Assembly: GCA_003491285.1 (NCBI GenBank)
Contig: CP022705.1
Location: forward strand, 1,693,501 to 1,757,500
Reading direction: 5' to 3'
Length of the DNA: 64,000 nucleotides
DNA from: Methanobacterium sp. BRmetb2
GTDB taxonomy: Archaea; Methanobacteriota; Methanobacteria; Methanobacteriales; Methanobacteriaceae
The notes beneath the pieces are model-generated. The model searched no databases, had not been told where the DNA came from, and saw only the letters and a program-made list of their open reading frames with translations. Position numbers and translations under genes: made by a program. Below are positions 35,285 through 45,326 of the stretch, in pieces; the stretch's first letter is position 1, and each line of letters starts with the position of its first letter.

Positions 35285-35905
35285 ATGAGTAATTTTTTCA
35301 TAAGATTTTTAAAACGATTGATGGGTAAAGATAAAAAATTAAAGATAGGTCTTTATGGTCATCCAAATTCTGGAAAAACAACACTGGCTAATCAAATGGC
35401 TGAGGACTGGGTTGGTAAACCTATTGGATTGGTATCGGAAATACCTCACGAAACAAGGAATGTTTATCGTCAGGAGAAGGTTACTATTCAGCAAGATGGA
35501 GTAGAGTTGGATTTCGATATCATAGACACTCCTGGAATTGCAACTAAAGTCGACTATAAAAATTTCTTAGAATTTGGCTTATCCGAATCAGAAGCAAAAG
35601 ACAGGGCAAAAGAAGCAACAAAAGGCATAATCGAAGCAATAAAATGGTTAGATGATGTGACCGGTGTTCTTTTAGTTATGGATGCAACTCAAGATCCTTT
35701 AACTCAAGCTAATATCACTATAATTGGGAATCTGGAAGCCCGAAATATTCCATTCGTTATTGTGGCCAATAAGATTGATATACCTGAATCTTTACCAGAA
35801 CGCATAATGTCTGTATTTCCTCAACACACGGTGGTTCCAATTTCTGCTTTACATGGTGAAAATACAGGCGCACTTTACATGGCTATGGTTAAAAAATTCA
35901 AATAA
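35285..35905 (+). CDS. arvA: Era-like small GTPase, ArvA/OapA-like
   Basis: About 206 residues. G motifs: P-loop GHPNSGKTT near residue 25, switch II DTPGIATK, and NKID near 160, with SALHG as G5. N-terminal amphipathic MSNFFIRFLKRLMGKD could touch membranes. Followed directly by DUF2073 and a zinc-ribbon gene, an arrangement conserved in Euryarchaeota and named ArvABC/Oap; in Haloferax the GTPase was reported to drive extracellular vesicle formation. Role here is inferred from synteny. Confidence 0.8.
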   Translation: MSNFFIRFLKRLMGKDKKLKIGLYGHPNSGKTTLANQMAEDWVGKPIGLVSEIPHETRNVYRQEKVTIQQDGVELDFDIIDTPGIATKVDYKNFLEFGLSESEAKDRAKEATKGIIEAIKWLDDVTGVLLVMDATQDPLTQANITIIGNLEARNIPFVIVANKIDIPESLPERIMSVFPQHTVVPISALHGENTGALYMAMVKKFK

Positions 35906-35919
35906 TGTGGGGTTTTAAT

Positions 35920-36288
35920 ATGGAAGGATTAAAAATGGATTTTCTATCATCGGACGCGCTTCAATCACGTACGAGTATGGAAAAAATATCAATGATTATT
36001 GATCGAGTGAAAAATGGTGACTTGCTAGTAATTGAGGGCGGCTTGACTCCTGAAGAAGAAGCAGAACTTATTGAATCTACAATGAGAGAAATTGATGTAG
36101 AAAACTTTGTAGGAATCGATATATACACCCTGGAAAAAGATAAAAAGTCATTCTTTGGAATTTCTAAAAAGAAGACTGTTGGTTTAACTATAATTGGCCC
36201 AGCCAATGTAATGAGAACTGTTAAGAAGAAGTCCAACTTTTTATCAATGATCGCAAGTATTGGTGATTCTGGTGCATCAGTGCATTAA
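35920..36288 (+). CDS. DUF2073/OapB-ArvB-like protein
   Basis: 122 residues from ATG 35920 (MEGLKMDFLSSDAL); an ATG at 35905 overlapping the GTPase stop and one at 35935 are alternatives. ISMIIDRVKNGDLLVIEGGLTPEEEAELI is the family-like core, followed by a KKK-rich C terminus (SFFGISKKKT). Soluble. Its 3' end overlaps the zinc-ribbon gene. Partner of the Era-like GTPase by context. Confidence 0.78.
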   Translation: MEGLKMDFLSSDALQSRTSMEKISMIIDRVKNGDLLVIEGGLTPEEEAELIESTMREIDVENFVGIDIYTLEKDKKSFFGISKKKTVGLTIIGPANVMRTVKKKSNFLSMIASIGDSGASVH

Positions 36289-36580
36289 ATGTGGTGCTAA
36301 ATTTAAAGGAAGTGCTGAAGAAATATTAAATGGCTGTCCTAAGTGTGGCAGTAAATATTTTAAATTCAAGAGTGATGGAAAGGTTGAAAAGATAGAAGAA
36401 GTAAAGAAGGATTCTATTGAAACCATAATGGTTAAAAAACCTGGAATCTATGAAGTTAATTTAGCCCCACTACTTGAAAAAGATTCCATTATTGTGTCTG
36501 ATGAAGAAGGAAAATATGTGATAGATATCAATTTTTTACTTAAAAAGAAAATGAAGGAAAAAGAGATATCCAAACATTAA
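36272..36580 (+). CDS. Zinc-ribbon protein, OapC/ArvC family
   Basis: About 102 residues starting HQCIKCGAKFKG after a GTG at 36272; TTG 36260 and GTG 36263 lie further upstream. The zinc ribbon is CIKCG...GCPKCGSKYFKF. The remainder has VKKPGIYEVNLAPLLEKDSIIVSDEEGKY, a small domain seen in this family. Overlaps the DUF2073 gene by 17 bases. Third member of the GTPase cluster. Confidence 0.78.
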   Translation: MHQCIKCGAKFKGSAEEILNGCPKCGSKYFKFKSDGKVEKIEEVKKDSIETIMVKKPGIYEVNLAPLLEKDSIIVSDEEGKYVIDINFLLKKKMKEKEISKH

Positions 36581-36631
36581 CTAAATGTCATTAATCAATA
36601 TTTAACCTGTAAAATGGAATATTATAATTTT

Positions 36632-38590
36632 TTAATTTTTTGCAATGTCTGCCTTTCCAGAGGGCAGCACCCTTATCACATCTTCAGTGGTTAAAATTCT
36701 TTCATCATCAATTTTTCGCAGTATTTCCCGTGCCAGTGCTTCCTTTTTCATGTACCCTGGTTTAATTGTAACATAATTATCAGTATATTTTTTAACCGCA
36801 TCAGTAGGACCAGCCATTATACGTTTACCTTCATAGTCCACTAAACCTACAGATATTAAAAGGGAAACATTTCTCAGGTAATTTCTTTTGCCCCGTATAA
36901 TAAATGCACCCTTAGCCACAAATTCACCAGATTGGGGTGTTTTAGACACCTGTTCAGGGTCAACTGAGTACACATCCAAGGAACCTAAACCTTTGGGCCA
37001 GGCACTGGAAAAAGATGCAGCAAATACCGCAGCTTCCTTAATAGTACTTTCAGATATTTTTCCTTCTCCTTTTTTTATTACCACTGAAGGCGCGCCGTGA
37101 ATATCTGAATGAAGATACAAATCATTATTGTCCATATACTTTTTTACCACCATTTCGTTGGTATTGGCATCCCTTCCCCCAATTACCAATAAACCATCAG
37201 ATGATAAAAACCATCTTAACTTCTCGAACCATTTCAACTCTTTTTTAACCCTTTTTTGGGGTAAAGTGATTTTTTCCATGGCAATTTCTTTTTTATCCTT
37301 AACCTTTTTAATTTCCTTTTTGGTCTTTTCAATTGCAATATTTACTCCTTTAATCTTTCTTTTGGCTTTTTTAGCCTTTTCATAATAAATTTCAGCATTT
37401 TCAGGGATGGTGGATAATGCATCTATTCTTATGGAGACCCCATCTATTTTTAATATGAGGTTACCCAGTTTGTCAATGGACTCTATCATCTCCAGACCAG
37501 TTATTCCCTCTTTTTTTCCGGATTTGATTTTTGAAATAATTTCCTGCCATGAATGAGTTTCTCGTGCCTTTAATATAATATCCAGAATCTTCTGAATATC
37601 TTGATAATTAGAATAGAGTAACTCTCCTTTCTTTTTAGATTCTTTAATTGTTTTTTTGAAATTTTCAAGTGTCTCCTCTTGCAGTCTCAATCTTTTTTCA
37701 AATTTGCCGATTTCCACACCCCAAACATCTTCCTGAACCTTTTTAATATCGGCACGGACTTTGCTGCTGTAAAATTCATCAGCTGCTTCATTGAAACTTT
37801 CAAATTTCCTTTTATGATAATTTTCGTAAATTTTCAGGTTAAGGGGCAGAACATCTTCTGCACCATCAGAAACTATCTGCGGATAAAATTCTCTACTTTT
37901 AAGGGGTCCAAAAAGATCCTTAATGTTCTGGTAGATTAGATCAATTTCTTCTTCTTTAATTTCACTGGCCTGCAGGTCCTTCTGAAGACCGGTCCGAGCT
38001 ATTATTTCTTCAGCATATACTCCACCCAATCCTGTCCTGGCTAAAGTTCTTATAACATCCGTATTTGAGTTTTCAAATTTTTCCAATATATTTTTACGGT
38101 CGACCTTTAAAGGATTGATACCTTTTTGGGGAGGATATTTATATTCTTCTTTAGAGGAAATTTTACGATCAGTCCACAGTTTTCTTTTAAGTGGCAGAAT
38201 GATTTTCTGTTCTTCATTTAAAAGTATTATGTTTCCTTGGGCAAAGAGCTCGATGACCATGGTGTATTTCTGCTCCTTGCTGACCTCTAATTCAATTATT
38301 CGGTCAAAGTTGTATTGGCGAATTTCTTTAACATTGCCTCCCTTCAAATATTTACGGAGCATCATGGGAAATGAAGGCGGTACTTGGGGATTGGGGAGCG
38401 GATATTGGGTTACATGCAGTCTTTTACCTGCCTGAAATACCACATCTACACGTCCTTTACCAGGTACGTGAAATCGTATTATAATAGTGTCTTTTGTGGG
38501 TTGAAATGCTTTGTCTACCCGGGCATTTTTTAGAACTTCATTTAACTCTGTACAAATTGCATAAACATCAACATTGGACATACCTTTCAT
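36632..38590 (-). CDS. rqcH: Rqc2/NEMF-type ribosome rescue protein RqcH
   Basis: Binds stalled large subunits and peptidyl-tRNA and adds C-terminal tails in bacteria and eukaryotes. About 652 residues from ATG 38590 (MKGMSNVDVYAICTEL). Domains: NFACT-N about 1-250 (RFHVPGKGRVDVVFQAGKRLHVT), long coiled coil about 300-470 (KAKRKIKGVNIAIEKTKKEIKKVK), then NFACT-R (RWFLSSDGLLVIGGRDANTNE, YLHSDIHGAPSVVIKKGE). Ribosome site AAGGTG. Monocistronic, convergent with the zinc-ribbon gene. Confidence 0.88.
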   Translation of the reverse strand: MKGMSNVDVYAICTELNEVLKNARVDKAFQPTKDTIIIRFHVPGKGRVDVVFQAGKRLHVTQYPLPNPQVPPSFPMMLRKYLKGGNVKEIRQYNFDRIIELEVSKEQKYTMVIELFAQGNIILLNEEQKIILPLKRKLWTDRKISSKEEYKYPPQKGINPLKVDRKNILEKFENSNTDVIRTLARTGLGGVYAEEIIARTGLQKDLQASEIKEEEIDLIYQNIKDLFGPLKSREFYPQIVSDGAEDVLPLNLKIYENYHKRKFESFNEAADEFYSSKVRADIKKVQEDVWGVEIGKFEKRLRLQEETLENFKKTIKESKKKGELLYSNYQDIQKILDIILKARETHSWQEIISKIKSGKKEGITGLEMIESIDKLGNLILKIDGVSIRIDALSTIPENAEIYYEKAKKAKRKIKGVNIAIEKTKKEIKKVKDKKEIAMEKITLPQKRVKKELKWFEKLRWFLSSDGLLVIGGRDANTNEMVVKKYMDNNDLYLHSDIHGAPSVVIKKGEGKISESTIKEAAVFAASFSSAWPKGLGSLDVYSVDPEQVSKTPQSGEFVAKGAFIIRGKRNYLRNVSLLISVGLVDYEGKRIMAGPTDAVKKYTDNYVTIKPGYMKKEALAREILRKIDDERILTTEDVIRVLPSGKADIAKN

Positions 38591-38761
38591 GGGAACACCT
38601 TGAATATTTGAATAAGTTGAAACATATTTAAGTAAGAATAATTTCAAATGATTAGTAACATGATAAATTTAACTGGATATAATATTAAATTCTAAAATCT
38701 ATAATTTAGTGTATATTATATTAGTTATAATGGTGATAATAATATAATCGGAGGTAAAAAT

Positions 38762-39040
38762 ATGGATGTAGATGGAAAAATGGCCATTATTCATGCTGTG
38801 GCAGCAATATTGGCGGCTTATGTGTCATTCATGCTTTCAAATGGATCAATACCTGCAATAGGTCAAAATCAGGCATTAGCGGCATTAGCAGGGGTTGTTA
38901 TTTTAATTATTGTAGGTAATCTTTCAGAAAGAATCTTTGGAAAGGAAGAAGTTGGTGGAACCAAGGGTTGGTTGTGGAGTGGAATTGTTCCATTCGTATT
39001 CGTATGGTTTATTTCATGGACCATATTTATTAACTTATAA
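38762..39040 (+). CDS. Small membrane protein, DUF5379-like
   Basis: 92 residues with three hydrophobic spans (about 8-25, 36-55, 68-90). MDVDGKMAIIHAVAAILAAY and GNLSERIFGKEEVGG are visible; the family name DUF5379 is my best recollection for Methanobacteriales. Ribosome site CGGAGG. Function unknown. Confidence 0.6.
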   Translation: MDVDGKMAIIHAVAAILAAYVSFMLSNGSIPAIGQNQALAALAGVVILIIVGNLSERIFGKEEVGGTKGWLWSGIVPFVFVWFISWTIFINL

Positions 39041-39153
39041 CTCTTTCATTCCTTTTTTTTATTAATTTAATTCTAAACCTTTTTTTTATATTACTTTTTC
39101 AGTTAATATCTTAATTATGGAATCTAATCTTTGAATTTGAATATTTTAAATCA

Positions 39154-40980
39154 TTAAAATGCCCAGTAAAATATCCAAATAAATACAAAGAAAAGAGCCA
39201 GTATGAAAATAAAAGGGGCAAATATCCTGCTAACTGCCACAATAGAACTTATTGTTGTAACCAATTCTGTGGCGTTGGTGGGACCCAGTGTTTTTATATC
39301 CTCAATTTTGGCTACTTTAACAGCTACTTCAACTTTTTCCAGATCTTTCAGTGATTCTAGGACGCATTCGCTAATAACATCAAGTATTTTGTCCTGGTTT
39401 TTCATTCCGATTGGATTGTGGCCGCCAGCTAAAGTGTTTACAAAATGGGTGTCAGTGGTCATAACTTCTGCATAGTCTAATCCTAATTTTTTAACATGGT
39501 TAATTATTCTTTCTCTGAAACCTTCCACCATATTATTAGCATCTAGAAGAATGTAAGCAGTTTTCTGATGGTTAACCTCTATAATCATTACTTTCACTCC
39601 GCTTTCTCCAACCCCTTCTTCTTTAGACATATTTTCAATATTATCTCCAGCACAACCCATAATTATCTCATTATATTGTTTAGGAGCATCAATTTTTCCA
39701 ACAGCCTCCATAAGATCAAATACCTCTTTATTACCTGGTAGTATTCGTCCTTTTTCTCCTTTGAAACAGTTATGGCAGTCAATTAAGATGGCTTCTTCAG
39801 CGCCGCAGCTTGATTTGGCCAGATTCATAAGGGCCAGGCCCACTCCAAAATCAATATCGTCAAATCCTTTAGGAGATAAAGTGGCTAACATCATAAGATT
39901 ATTGTTAAAGTATTGTGCCCCTATTTTAGCACCATTATTCTCTATTCTCAAAAATTCACTGGCGGTGGAAGAATAATCCATATCTTCGAGAGATTTTGAA
40001 ATAACTTTTTCAATTTTATCAATTTCTCTGGTGGAAACTGGATTAAAATCATGAGTTGAGGGGCCGTGGCTGACCATGGTAAAGAAGTTGAACTTCTGGG
40101 CAAGAATGGTGGGCATGTTACCGCCACCAATATTTCCGATAGGTCCTGGGTGGACGCATGGTGATAAAAATAGGGATTTAATCCCGTCATTGGTTTTGAA
40201 ACTGGTTATCCCTACAAGTGTGTCTATTGGTTCTCCAATATCTTCAAAAACCTTTTCCATTGACGAAGATCCCTCACTTAAATGTGAAATAAAAAGGCTT
40301 AAAAATTCTAATACACCGATACCCAAATTTTTACGCATTGGTGATTCTATTATCATGACAAAGGAGTATATAGCCATCATCAAGATCAAGGCGGCTATAA
40401 TAATTTTGATAACCACGCCAAGAACACTGAAATATCCAAGTCCAATATGAGTGGCTATGCTGGTTAAAAATGCAATTACAATCAACATACTAAATATAAG
40501 CGCGGGTTGAAATGATGCCAGAAATATGGATTTCAAAAGGGAAATATTAGAAGTGGCCCATATAACAATTATCCGAAATGCAAAAGCAAGAGCAAAACCA
40601 AAAATCAAGGCATCTATGATATAATTATATAATGTAAATTCTGAAATCACAACTCCAACTAAATATATAATGGCGATGATCATCATGGAGATAAAGGCCA
40701 GAAACATGGATTGTTTCATTTTCATTTTCCGACCCTTAAAACTGTTAACAAGATACTGGGTTAAACCACCTGTCATTATAGAAGAAAAACCAAAAATAAA
40801 AAATCCCGCTGTTCCTCCATATATTACATTATAAAGAATAGATAATTCACTTGATTCTATCAATGAAGCAGTTATCCCCACTAGGAAACTAACGAATATG
40901 ATGCTGAATAACGAAGTTTTAGTACGGGGAAGGCTCACCATATACTTTGAAAGACCGGTCACATTTTTAACACTGGACAT
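39154..40980 (-). CDS. DUF2070 family membrane protein
   Basis: 608 residues. About eight membrane spans in residues 20-215, then a large soluble domain (about 230-570) with CVHPGPIGNIGGGNMP, ILIDCHNCFKG, GCAGDN, and TDTHFVNTLAGGHNP, and two more spans at 575-605. His, Cys and Asp clusters suggest metal binding. This matches archaeal DUF2070, function unknown. Single gene; no partner evident. Confidence 0.85.
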   Translation of the reverse strand: MSSVKNVTGLSKYMVSLPRTKTSLFSIIFVSFLVGITASLIESSELSILYNVIYGGTAGFFIFGFSSIMTGGLTQYLVNSFKGRKMKMKQSMFLAFISMMIIAIIYLVGVVISEFTLYNYIIDALIFGFALAFAFRIIVIWATSNISLLKSIFLASFQPALIFSMLIVIAFLTSIATHIGLGYFSVLGVVIKIIIAALILMMAIYSFVMIIESPMRKNLGIGVLEFLSLFISHLSEGSSSMEKVFEDIGEPIDTLVGITSFKTNDGIKSLFLSPCVHPGPIGNIGGGNMPTILAQKFNFFTMVSHGPSTHDFNPVSTREIDKIEKVISKSLEDMDYSSTASEFLRIENNGAKIGAQYFNNNLMMLATLSPKGFDDIDFGVGLALMNLAKSSCGAEEAILIDCHNCFKGEKGRILPGNKEVFDLMEAVGKIDAPKQYNEIIMGCAGDNIENMSKEEGVGESGVKVMIIEVNHQKTAYILLDANNMVEGFRERIINHVKKLGLDYAEVMTTDTHFVNTLAGGHNPIGMKNQDKILDVISECVLESLKDLEKVEVAVKVAKIEDIKTLGPTNATELVTTISSIVAVSRIFAPFIFILALFFVFIWIFYWAF

Positions 40981-41244
40981 AACTTGACACCAATTAAACT
41001 AATTGAATCTGAAATATATTATCTAACTAAGAATATATGTATTACAATAAAAATATTTCTAGAAATTAAATTATCATATGGGTTCCAATATATTATTTAA
41101 TCATATATGCTATTCTAGTTGAATATTGTCATTTTATGATATGGTAGTGCACTAGAACATAATCATTTTAGGGATTCATCTAAATAAAACTTGGCCTTGA
41201 AAATCTGCAAAGAATATTTAATATAATACTAAGGGATGATTTTT

Positions 41245-41826
41245 ATGGAATTAAAACTTCAAACACCAATTAAAGATAGTACCATTCAAAATTTAAAAAT
41301 TGGAGATGTAGTATACCTTTCTGGCATAATTTACACAGCCAGGGACAGTGCTCATTTAAGAATTATCAAGGAAGGCCCGCCTGTTGATCTAGAAGGAGCA
41401 GTAATATTTCATGCAGGTCCTATTGTAAAAAAAACCGGGAAATCAGAAGGCAGTGATGAAATTGAAGATTTTAAAATGGTAGCGGTTGGACCTACTACCA
41501 GTACACGGATGAATCCATATAAACCAGAAGTTATTGCATTAGGTTTAAGTGCTGTTATTGGAAAAGGAGGAATGGACGAAAATACTTCTGAAGCACTGGT
41601 GAAACATAATGCAGTATATTTATCTGCTGTTGGGGGGTGTGCTGCTCTATATTCAAAATCAATCGTAAAAGTTAAAAATGTCCACTGGATTGATTTAGGA
41701 GTCCCTGAAGCAATTTGGGAACTGGAAGTTAAGGATTTCGGACCTTTAATAGTGTCTATGGATGCTCATGGAGAAAATTTATATGAAAAAGTCAAAAAAG
41801 ATAAATCCACTTCAAGGATTTGTTGA
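41245..41826 (+). CDS. fumB: Fumarate hydratase class I, beta subunit
   Basis: C-terminal half of the two-subunit iron-sulfur fumarase of methanogens (malate to fumarate). About 193 residues from ATG 41245 with GGGATGA upstream. Family motifs: GDVVYLSGIIYTARDSAH, GPIVKK, GPTTSTRMNPY, GKGGMD, and YLSAVGGCAALY. The alpha subunit, which binds the cluster, is not adjacent. Its 3' end overlaps the next gene by 44 bases, so both are probably cotranscribed. Confidence 0.92.
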   Translation: MELKLQTPIKDSTIQNLKIGDVVYLSGIIYTARDSAHLRIIKEGPPVDLEGAVIFHAGPIVKKTGKSEGSDEIEDFKMVAVGPTTSTRMNPYKPEVIALGLSAVIGKGGMDENTSEALVKHNAVYLSAVGGCAALYSKSIVKVKNVHWIDLGVPEAIWELEVKDFGPLIVSMDAHGENLYEKVKKDKSTSRIC

Positions 41827-42568
41827 CACCCATATCCACACTGCTCCAGATACACGGCCAAGATTATTAAACGATATTGAAGCGGCTTTAGATTCTAAAA
41901 ATGAAAAAATGAAGGCTATCATAATAAAATCACATGCAGAATCAACTGTGGGCCGGGCTAAACTGGCAAGCATCAGTTCAGGTTTCAATGTTTTTGGTGG
42001 AATATGTTTAAATAAAAATGTAGGCGGATTAAATTCGTATGCAGTTAAAAAAACTGCTGAAATGGGGGGGAAAATTGTTTGGCTTCCCACCACATCCTAT
42101 CCTGAAATAAGTATTGATAATGATGAGATGGAAGATATTCTGCACATCATTGCCCAGAATAAAATGATCCTGGCAACTGGGCATTTAAATGTAGATGACA
42201 CATTTAAAGTAATTGACACGGCCCGGAGCTTTGGAATATGGAAGATATTAATAAATCACCCTTTAACTAGAGTTGTTGGTGCTTCAATTGACGAACAAAT
42301 AGAAATGGCTAAATATGCCTTTTTAGAACACTGTTTTGTAGCTTGTATGGAGAAACACGATAATATCAATCCCCAAATAATAGCTGATTCAATTAGAGAA
42401 GTAGGATATAAAAAATGTATAATGGCCACGGATTTTGGTCAAGAACATAATCCTAAACCTACCACCGGTATGATGCTGTTTGTAAATTCAATGATAGAAA
42501 ATACCATATCGGAGGATGAAATTTTCACTATGTGCAGTTTAAATCCATCTAAATTATTATTTGATTGA
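41783..42568 (+). CDS. Amidohydrolase-like protein, DUF6282-type
   Basis: About 261 residues from ATG 41783. Metal-site motif GFVDTHIHTAPD is near the N terminus; others are IIKSHAEST, LATGHLN, LINHPL, and ATDFGQEHNP near the C terminus. This is the TIM-barrel amidohydrolase pattern (HxH, H, H, D). Substrate unknown. Overlaps fumB by 44 bases in another frame. Confidence 0.75.
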   Translation: MKKSKKINPLQGFVDTHIHTAPDTRPRLLNDIEAALDSKNEKMKAIIIKSHAESTVGRAKLASISSGFNVFGGICLNKNVGGLNSYAVKKTAEMGGKIVWLPTTSYPEISIDNDEMEDILHIIAQNKMILATGHLNVDDTFKVIDTARSFGIWKILINHPLTRVVGASIDEQIEMAKYAFLEHCFVACMEKHDNINPQIIADSIREVGYKKCIMATDFGQEHNPKPTTGMMLFVNSMIENTISEDEIFTMCSLNPSKLLFD

Positions 42569-42637
42569 TATAATTGTAGGTATTATTTCCAGGTTATTAT
42601 TTGGTAAATCAGATAGCTATTTAAATATATTAAATTA

Positions 42638-42710
42638 GAATTTTTTAGTAAGATATTTTAGTTGTGATTCATAAGAATTTTTTTAGTAAAATATTTAAGT
42701 TATAATTATT
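42638..42710 (+). repeat. Two-copy imperfect repeat upstream of the 42761 gene
   Basis: GAATTTTTTAGTAAGATATTT at 42638 and its near copy GAATTTTTTTAGTAAAATATTT at 42675, period 37, each followed by a short A/G-T stretch. It lies 50-120 bases upstream of a hypothetical gene; could be an operator or A/T drift. Confidence 0.35.
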
Positions 42711-42760
42711 TTTATTAAAAATAAATGAAAATAAAAGAATAAAACAGTTACAGTGGTATT

Positions 42761-43105
42761 ATGGCGCAAAATAAAGATAAATATTCGGAAAACTTCAAGA
42801 AAAATTTGGATTCAAGGATAAAACAGTTCAAAAAAGCCTTAAAGAGTGAAAAACAAAAAAATGAATTATATGATAGTATTTGTGGTTCTGAGATCCTGGT
42901 GAGGCTTGAAATTTTTTTACCATCAGATAATCCAGAAAATTCTGTGGACGGGCTTTTTTTGTATATGAATGATTCTGGCAAAATAGTGGATGCAGAATAT
43001 TACCTTAGGGAAGGTCAAGAAGTGGCCCTAACTGCGCTTACGGATTCAGATCTTCAAATAGTTAAAGACCTGTTCCAAGATGAATTTTCCCTTGAAATAG
43101 AATGA
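42761..43105 (+). CDS. Hypothetical protein, unrecognised
   Basis: 114 residues, soluble and charged. The first 40 residues form a Lys-rich helix (KNLDSRIKQFKKALKSEKQKN); the rest is mixed (SEILVRLEIFLPSDN, GLFLYMNDSGKIVDAEYYLREGQEVALTAL). No known motif found. Ribosome site GTGGT is weak. The gene stands between the DUF6282-like gene and a 447-base gap and has no obvious partner. Confidence 0.55.
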   Translation: MAQNKDKYSENFKKNLDSRIKQFKKALKSEKQKNELYDSICGSEILVRLEIFLPSDNPENSVDGLFLYMNDSGKIVDAEYYLREGQEVALTALTDSDLQIVKDLFQDEFSLEIE

Positions 43106-43552
43106 AATAATTTCAACATGAAAAAATTAAATTAATTAAATAATTTTAATACAAATTTTTTTTATTTTAATCTTTTTGTTATTCTATTTAGTATTAGGTT
43201 TGGTTTCTATTCAGTTGTCCCTTATTACTACGAAATCAAAAAAGGTAGCTGTTATTAAAGAATAATTAATTTTAAGGGAATTATTTAAATAAAATTATTC
43301 CTTTTTTTCATGACTTAATTTAATGCTTCAAATTATATATATCGGAAGCGAGATACCTTTTAATGGTAAAATAATTACAAGGAAGTGTTGTGAAAATTTT
43401 GTTTAGGAATATCCTGTATTATGAAAAGTCATAAATCTACAATCAAACATATCATATATTGGATAATTATTAAATACACAAATCTTAGAAAATATTAATA
43501 TAGATATAAATTTTATTATTAAGAATTATACTTATTACATTGGAGGAAAAAA
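43106..43552. other. Intergenic region with possible terminator and TATA-like element
   Basis: 447 bases. An 8-bp stem AAGGGAAT/ATTCCTTT (about 43274-43281 and 43294-43301, one G-T pair) followed by T residues could be a terminator. A TATATATA stretch near 43337-43344 is followed by about 200 bases of unassigned sequence before the NYN gene. No open frame of note. Confidence 0.4.
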
Positions 43553-44072
<520 letters not shown>

Positions 44073-44083
<11 letters not shown>

Positions 44084-45233
44084 TTCAAGTTCTGATGAAG
44101 TAAAAAGGAGGGACAATGCACTAAGAATCATTGGTTCCATTTTAAATAAAGAAGGAAAAGCAGGTCTTTATGATTTAACTGGATTATCTGGAGGTTTCCC
44201 CCTTGAAGATGAAGATTTGGGGTTGATTGAAACCTATGCAGGGCCGGCTTTATTTGAAGAACAATTGACCAAATTAGGAATTGAACACTTAGGTGGAGAA
44301 AAAGTTTTAGCCTTTAATCGGACAACATCAGGCATTTTTGCCACTATCTTAACTCTTGTTAAGCCTGGTGAAGAGATCGTTCATTTTCTTCCCAAATCTC
44401 CATCCCATCCTTCTATCCCCCGAAGTGCTGCTGTTGTAGGGGCGGTTTACACAGAATTTGATAACATTGATAATTTCAGAGTCACTGACGACACCAGTCT
44501 GGTTATTATAACTGGATCAACTATGGATCATGATATCATTAAAAGTGAAGAATTTGATAAGGTAGTTGAGATTTCCAAATCAAAAAATGTACCCATATTT
44601 GTGGACGATGCTTCTGGAGCTAGTTTAAGGACCATTATTCATAAGCAACCAAAGGCTATGGATTTAGGTGCAGATCTGGTTATTAAAAGTACGGATAAAT
44701 TAATAGAAGGTCCTAGGGGAGGATTAATGGCTGGAAAAGCTAAATTTATTGATAAAATAAAATCTAAATCATATGAATTCGGTTTAGAGGCACAACCACC
44801 AGTTATTGCAGGTATGGTAAGGACATTAGAGAAATTCACTCCGGATAGAATTTTTGATGCAAATAAAAAGAAAAATGAGACATATAACGCACTAAATCAA
44901 CATTTTAAAAATGTTAAAAAAACGCCAACCGGTATAATGTTATCTGCTGAGGGTTTAATCAACGAATTGAAAATCAACGGTCATAAAACAGTTCTCTCAT
45001 CCCAGGAGGTTTCATTTATATTTGCCATGATACTTTTAAAAAATCATCATATAATAACTATACCCGCAGTAGGGATGCCGGGGGCTTCTGCTACCATACG
45101 AATTGATCTGGCATCCAAAGACGCGGTAAAAATAACCACGGATTTTATTGTAAAAGCATTTACAGACACATTTAAGGTCCTCACAGATACAATAAATGAT
45201 TTAGATGCATGTAAATCATATCTATTTAATTGA
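44073..45233 (+). CDS. PLP-dependent enzyme, SelA-like, TIGR03576 type
   Basis: 386 residues from ATG 44073 (MLIDSSSDEVKRRDNAL), with AAAGGAAGA upstream. Fold-type I PLP enzyme: LAFNRTTSGIFATI, VDDASGASLRTI (aspartate), and the PLP lysine in VIKSTDKLIEGPRGGLMAG. The glycine-rich LSGGFPLEDEDLG is at the N terminus. Methanogen paralogues of selenocysteine synthase of this type (MJ0158-like) have no firmly known role. Confidence 0.78.
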
Positions 45234-45326
45234 GGATTTTCTGAATCCATCAAAACATTAAAAACTATTCTACATTCTTTTTATAGTTTTCAAACATATT
45301 TTTATCAAAATATTTTACTGGTTTAA

